Of a stretch of DNA of 64,000 nt, positions 60,956-64,000 are shown one piece after another. The notes under the pieces were generated by a model, which had not been told where the DNA came from, searched no databases, and worked only from the letters and a program-made list of their open reading frames with translations. This DNA comes from Aneurinibacillus sp. REN35. Its GTDB lineage: Bacteria > Bacillota > Bacilli > Aneurinibacillales > Aneurinibacillaceae. The stretch lies in the NCBI RefSeq assembly GCF_041379945.2, contig NZ_JBFTXJ020000010.1, positions 84,446-148,445 on the forward strand, given 5' to 3'. The first letter of the stretch is position 1, and each line of letters opens with the position of its first letter. The position numbers and the translations under genes were made by a program.

Positions 60956-61990
60956 TTGAATGAAGAATGGAGATATAAAGTGACTCATTTTGAATCATTG
61001 AACGGTGTCCGTCCTACTCTTCCAGAGTATGCAAAAAGGGTTGCACACGTAAAGGCGATAGTAGTTAAACATCCGAATTTCAATGAAGTATTTTCTGAAT
61101 TGGAGGAAATACATGCATTATCTAAGGAAAGTGTTATTACTGATCAGTTATGCATATTAGGTCCTACTGGGGCTGGTAAAACTACATTGGTTGATGAGTA
61201 TGTGGCTAATTTTCCTAGGCAAGTCCAAAAGGAGCGAACGGTTATTCCTGTTTTGAATGTTAAAGTTCCGCCTCGTGCAAGGTTTCCTAAAGTTCTTGCA
61301 TCAAAAATCCTTCGAACAATGGGTGATCCGTTATTTGACTCGGGTACGGAAGAAAACATGACTCACCGTATACAAAACTTTGTTAAGGCGTGCAGAATCG
61401 AAATAATCATTTTAGATGAATTCCAGCATTTGATTGACCGAGACACGGATCACGTTTTAGCAACGGCATCGGATTGGTTAAAAACTTTTATCGAAGAAAT
61501 TAATATTCCAGTGGTGTTGTGTGAATTGCCCGAGTCGGAACGGATCTTTAAGCATAATGAACAATTGGATGGCCGATATCCTAATCGAGCATTTTTACAT
61601 CCGTTTAGTTTTTCAACCACTGAAGAAAAGCTTGCGTTTAGAAAGTTCCTTAAAGCCATTGATCATGAATTACCCTTTAGTAAACTTTCAAATCTAGCTG
61701 ATCCCGATGTGGCTGGGAAGCTCTATTATTTTTCTTTTGGTGTTCCTCGATATGTAATGGATTTACTAAAGCAGGCTACAAAATTTGCATTGAAAAAAGG
61801 TCAAGATCATGTTTGCGAAGTTGATTTGGGAGATGCTTTTCAAAAGATTACTCGTTCGATTCGTCCATTTGCGATAAACCCATTTGCTAATAAGAACTTT
61901 AACTTAGATGAAGAAATCGAAAAAGAGCGGCTGCAGCAAGAGAGTTTATTTAAACAAAATCACGATAGAAGACGTAAGCAGAAAAAATAA
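60956..61990 (+). CDS. tnsC: TnsC-family AAA+ ATPase (transposition regulator)
   Basis: TnsC links the TniQ-marked target to TnsAB and is controlled by ATP. The 344-residue protein has Walker A GPTGAGKT (69-76), Walker B IILDEFQH (151-158) and the sensor/arginine region of AAA+ proteins. It is nearer in size to TniB/short TnsC than to the 555-residue Tn7 TnsC. It starts with TTG, 3 nt after tnsB, with AGAAGGG before it. A strong terminator follows, which separates it from tniQ2. Confidence 0.93.
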   Translation: MNEEWRYKVTHFESLNGVRPTLPEYAKRVAHVKAIVVKHPNFNEVFSELEEIHALSKESVITDQLCILGPTGAGKTTLVDEYVANFPRQVQKERTVIPVLNVKVPPRARFPKVLASKILRTMGDPLFDSGTEENMTHRIQNFVKACRIEIIILDEFQHLIDRDTDHVLATASDWLKTFIEEINIPVVLCELPESERIFKHNEQLDGRYPNRAFLHPFSFSTTEEKLAFRKFLKAIDHELPFSKLSNLADPDVAGKLYYFSFGVPRYVMDLLKQATKFALKKGQDHVCEVDLGDAFQKITRSIRPFAINPFANKNFNLDEEIEKERLQQESLFKQNHDRRRKQKK

Positions 61991-62013
61991 TATTATATTT
62001 TTGATACTCATTT

Positions 62014-62044
62014 AGCACTTGCTACCCTAGGCAAGTGCTCTTTT
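62014..62044 (+). terminator. terminator between tnsC and tniQ2
   Basis: AGCACTTGC pairs perfectly with GCAAGTGCT, followed by CTTTT. It ends the tnsABC transcript. Confidence 0.88.
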
Positions 62045-62113
62045 ATTTAATCTAGTATGAAAAAGGATTATGAAGAAAAGACTGAAGGTATGAATGGGAA
62101 AGGTGTGAGAAAC

Positions 62114-63841
62114 ATGGAAGAAATGTCTGATCAGATGTTTTTAATCCGTCCAGAAATTCTCTGTGGGGAGAGTTTATTAAGTTATCTGGAACGTTTATGT
62201 TCGAAAAACTGTTATTCGAATACTTCTTGGATTTTAAAATTAATTTCAACAAGGCCATCTCAAATACAAAACAATTTGTTTACAGAACAAGATGTTCTTT
62301 TATTATCCCACCTAACAGGGCAAGAATTCCACGAGCTATATAAACATAGTTTACTTTATTGGTGTTCACAATTATTTGGACATTCATATGAGAAATATTT
62401 GCTAAAAAATAAGGTGAAATATTGTCCTATATGTATACAGGAAGAAACTGTTCACCAATACATTTGGGGATTGCAACAGGTATGTCTTTGTATTACTCAT
62501 AAATGCGAATTAGTAGATTCTTGTCAGGCATGTTTTAAAAAAGTTAGTCATCGAGAATTAATATCCGGCCGTTGCAAAGAATGTGGGTTCCGTTATAAAG
62601 ATGCTTTAATAAAGTATGAAAATATTTATTCACATTTTTATCAAAGTCAAGTTGGATTACAAAATGCTATGTTTAAAAAGACAGAAATAATTCTAGGAAA
62701 AGAAGGGATTTTGTTTCCTAAATTTTTAAGGTTGGCAAATGCTTCATTTCACCTTTTGGAGGGGCTATATAGTTTTGTTGATGATCAAGAGAGTATAATT
62801 AGGATTTTTAACAACAAGAAGGGAGTAAGTCTAACAAATCGAAAATGTCTAAGCGCATATGCTAACGTTTGGTGGATGTATATTGATTTTCCAAATAATT
62901 TTTACCGTGTTTTAGAAGTATTTGTTTCAAAAAAAAGTCATTCGCATATGTATTCACAAAAAAAACAATTTGAAAGAGTACTGGATGAATTTCCGATGAT
63001 TAAAGAAGCATATGCTGATTTTTGGGTTCGTAAAATAGATGCAGGTTTAGCTAGGAAGGATATATCTATCTTTAAGAGTGAACAAGCCCTACTGGAACAG
63101 AGAACAACGCTTCGTAAAGAAGAAGTCAAAGCTTTAGCTGGATTATCATATGGTTCTATTCAACATATCGTTGATGCAGGCAAAGTACAAATGAATGAAG
63201 TTAAAAGAGGAAAGAAAACGATATATCTTATTGATCGTGAATCTTTAGAAATAGCATTGAAAGATGCAGATAGTTATATAAACAAAAAAGAAGCTGCGGA
63301 TATTTTAGGTATACAACGTGAATCTATTGTTAGCCTTGTTAAAGCAGGTCTCCTAACAGAAGTTCAAACACCATACGCTTCTTACGTAAAAATAAAAATT
63401 GAAGAAGTGAACAAATTACTTCAAGAATGTAGAGAAGAGCCATGTAAAGGGGAAATTAATGGAATCACCTTTTATGAGGCATTAATTAAGTTCTCTGTTT
63501 GTGGTCTAAGTATTGAAAGACTGTTGCAGTTCACATTAGAGGGTAGAATTCATCCGAAATCAAAAAGAATAAATGGTAATTTAGCAGATAACTTATATTT
63601 AGAAAGTGAATTACGAGCTTGTATTGAACAGATAAAATACGAAAAACAGATTCAAGAAGGTTATTACATGACAGATGTAATCAAACTTCTGAAGATTGGT
63701 GAAAAAAAAATGTGGTCTCTTATCAATAAAGGTATAATAGTGCCAGATAAAATTATTATGTGGAAGGATGGAAGGAAAAGATATTTGTTTAGTAAAGAAC
63801 AGGTATCTGCAGTTGCAAAGCTGAGGAATAGTAAATGGTGA
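62114..63841 (+). CDS. TniQ/TnsD-family target-selection protein 2
   Basis: A second TniQ protein, about 575 residues: the domain opens RPEILCGESLLSYLERLCSK and has a Cys-rich zinc region (YCPIC, CLCITH, CQAC, CKEC; about 115-180), then three helix-turn-helix modules toward the C-terminus (KEAADILGIQRESIVSLVKA and MTDVIKLLKIGEKKMWSL are visible). AAGGTGTGAG is spaced for ATG 62114; the earlier ATG at 62057 has no ribosome site. It lies in the tnsD position of Tn7. With tniQ1 it gives the element two targeting proteins. Confidence 0.87.
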   Translation: MEEMSDQMFLIRPEILCGESLLSYLERLCSKNCYSNTSWILKLISTRPSQIQNNLFTEQDVLLLSHLTGQEFHELYKHSLLYWCSQLFGHSYEKYLLKNKVKYCPICIQEETVHQYIWGLQQVCLCITHKCELVDSCQACFKKVSHRELISGRCKECGFRYKDALIKYENIYSHFYQSQVGLQNAMFKKTEIILGKEGILFPKFLRLANASFHLLEGLYSFVDDQESIIRIFNNKKGVSLTNRKCLSAYANVWWMYIDFPNNFYRVLEVFVSKKSHSHMYSQKKQFERVLDEFPMIKEAYADFWVRKIDAGLARKDISIFKSEQALLEQRTTLRKEEVKALAGLSYGSIQHIVDAGKVQMNEVKRGKKTIYLIDRESLEIALKDADSYINKKEAADILGIQRESIVSLVKAGLLTEVQTPYASYVKIKIEEVNKLLQECREEPCKGEINGITFYEALIKFSVCGLSIERLLQFTLEGRIHPKSKRINGNLADNLYLESELRACIEQIKYEKQIQEGYYMTDVIKLLKIGEKKMWSLINKGIIVPDKIIMWKDGRKRYLFSKEQVSAVAKLRNSKW

Positions 63842-64000
63842 AATTATCATGTTTAGGATTAATTGAAGTGGACCGTACCATAAGTAACTACAAACCTTTA
63901 ATATATAGTAACAGGGGTGTTGATTATCCAGTTTCAGACAAACCACTCCCGTACAACTGTTTGTAGCTTTTTATGAATGATTGAAAAATAAGCTGCCATT
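63842..64000. other. non-coding end of the window inside the transposon
   Basis: No gene is visible. The stretch contains the second copy of the ATCCAGTTTCA-GACAAA repeat (63927-63943) and an ACAAC-TG-TTTGT dyad (about 63954-63965). No transposon right end (a terminal ACA with CTCACCT repeats) is seen before 64000. Confidence 0.5.
63927..63943 (+). repeat. imperfect repeat, copy 2 (ATCCAGTTTCAGACAAA)
   Basis: A direct repeat of the copy at 57963-57982, differing by the absence of three bases (CCT). It lies about 85 nt after the tniQ2 stop and is followed, as in copy 1, by a TTGT/ACAA-type dyad. Confidence 0.5.

Larger units (their letters stand above)
55751..64000 (+). mobile_element. Tn7-like transposon, left part (right end outside the window)
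   Basis: A set of genes tniQ1, tnsA, tnsB, tnsC and tniQ2 in visibly AT-rich DNA defines a Tn7-like element. The left end is proposed at TGTGTGATTTTT (55751), because Tn7-type ends begin with TGT and are followed by repeated transposase sites: AGGTGAGAA occurs twice here, 21 bp apart. The 5 bp before it, ATAAA (55746-55750), would be the target duplication. The left border is inference; the element itself is secure. Cargo genes and the right end must lie beyond 64000. Confidence 0.85.

Noticed and set aside
55718..64000. CRISPR array or cas genes linked to the Tn7-like element
   Set aside because: No regularly spaced repeats and no cas-like protein are visible in the window; the two 17-base repeats are 6 kb apart and do not form an array.

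Overview
This 64 kb window comes from the chromosome of a low-to-mid GC, spore-forming Bacillales bacterium; Aneurinibacillus or another Paenibacillaceae genus is my best guess. The support is a SleB cortex hydrolase, a ComG competence operon, the B. subtilis-like order comG - yqzE - yqhG/yqhH - gcv operon - lipM, YlbF/YlbG, strong AGGAGG ribosome sites and many compact intrinsic terminators. The genus is inferred from gene order and protein style, not from a search.

1-8.2 kb: the end of an M42 aminopeptidase, a small unknown gene, then an oligopeptide ABC operon (lipoprotein, two permeases, a fused OppD-OppF ATPase) ending in a PuuD-type gamma-glutamyl hydrolase. A -24/-12 (sigma-54) promoter candidate precedes the operon. 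A sigma-54 activator lies convergently just behind it (8.2-10.3 kb), followed by an acyl-CoA ligase. 12-22.5 kb is housekeeping: a Ca2+/H+ antiporter, SleB, an ArsR regulator, Asp23, several tiny membrane proteins, a thioesterase, a helicase-domain protein, YlbF/YlbG, an HD-GYP phosphodiesterase and a universal stress protein.

22.5-36.2 kb: comGABCDEFG, yqzE, yqhG-yqhH, a K+ channel, a YvyF-like protein, an AbrB-like protein, and a tandem glycine riboswitch controlling gcvT-gcvH-gcvPA-gcvPB. lipM (50.9 kb) makes lipoyl precursors that GcvH needs. 37-50.4 kb is an ectoine/hydroxyectoine catabolic island: PucR regulator and EutB one way; DoeA, EutC, a cystathionine-gamma-synthase-type enzyme, an M20 deacetylase (DoeB2-like), homoserine dehydrogenase, aldehyde dehydrogenase, a second DoeA and a BCCT transporter the other way. 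The usual class III aminotransferase (DoeD) is absent, so the lower pathway is probably a variant.

51.7-64 kb is the most unusual part. The adenosylcobalamin-dependent ribonucleotide reductase gene nrdJ has paired NrdR boxes and is interrupted by a 1,165-nt group I intron that carries a LAGLIDADG endonuclease; the exact splice sites can be derived from P1 and P10 pairings. About 33 bp after the nrdJ stop codon an AT-rich Tn7-like transposon begins: tniQ1 - tnsA - tnsB - tnsC - tniQ2, running off the window. Its position just behind the 3' end of a conserved gene parallels Tn7 at glmS and suggests that nrdJ is its attachment site. The right end and cargo are not in view. No CRISPR array, tRNA or rRNA was seen.
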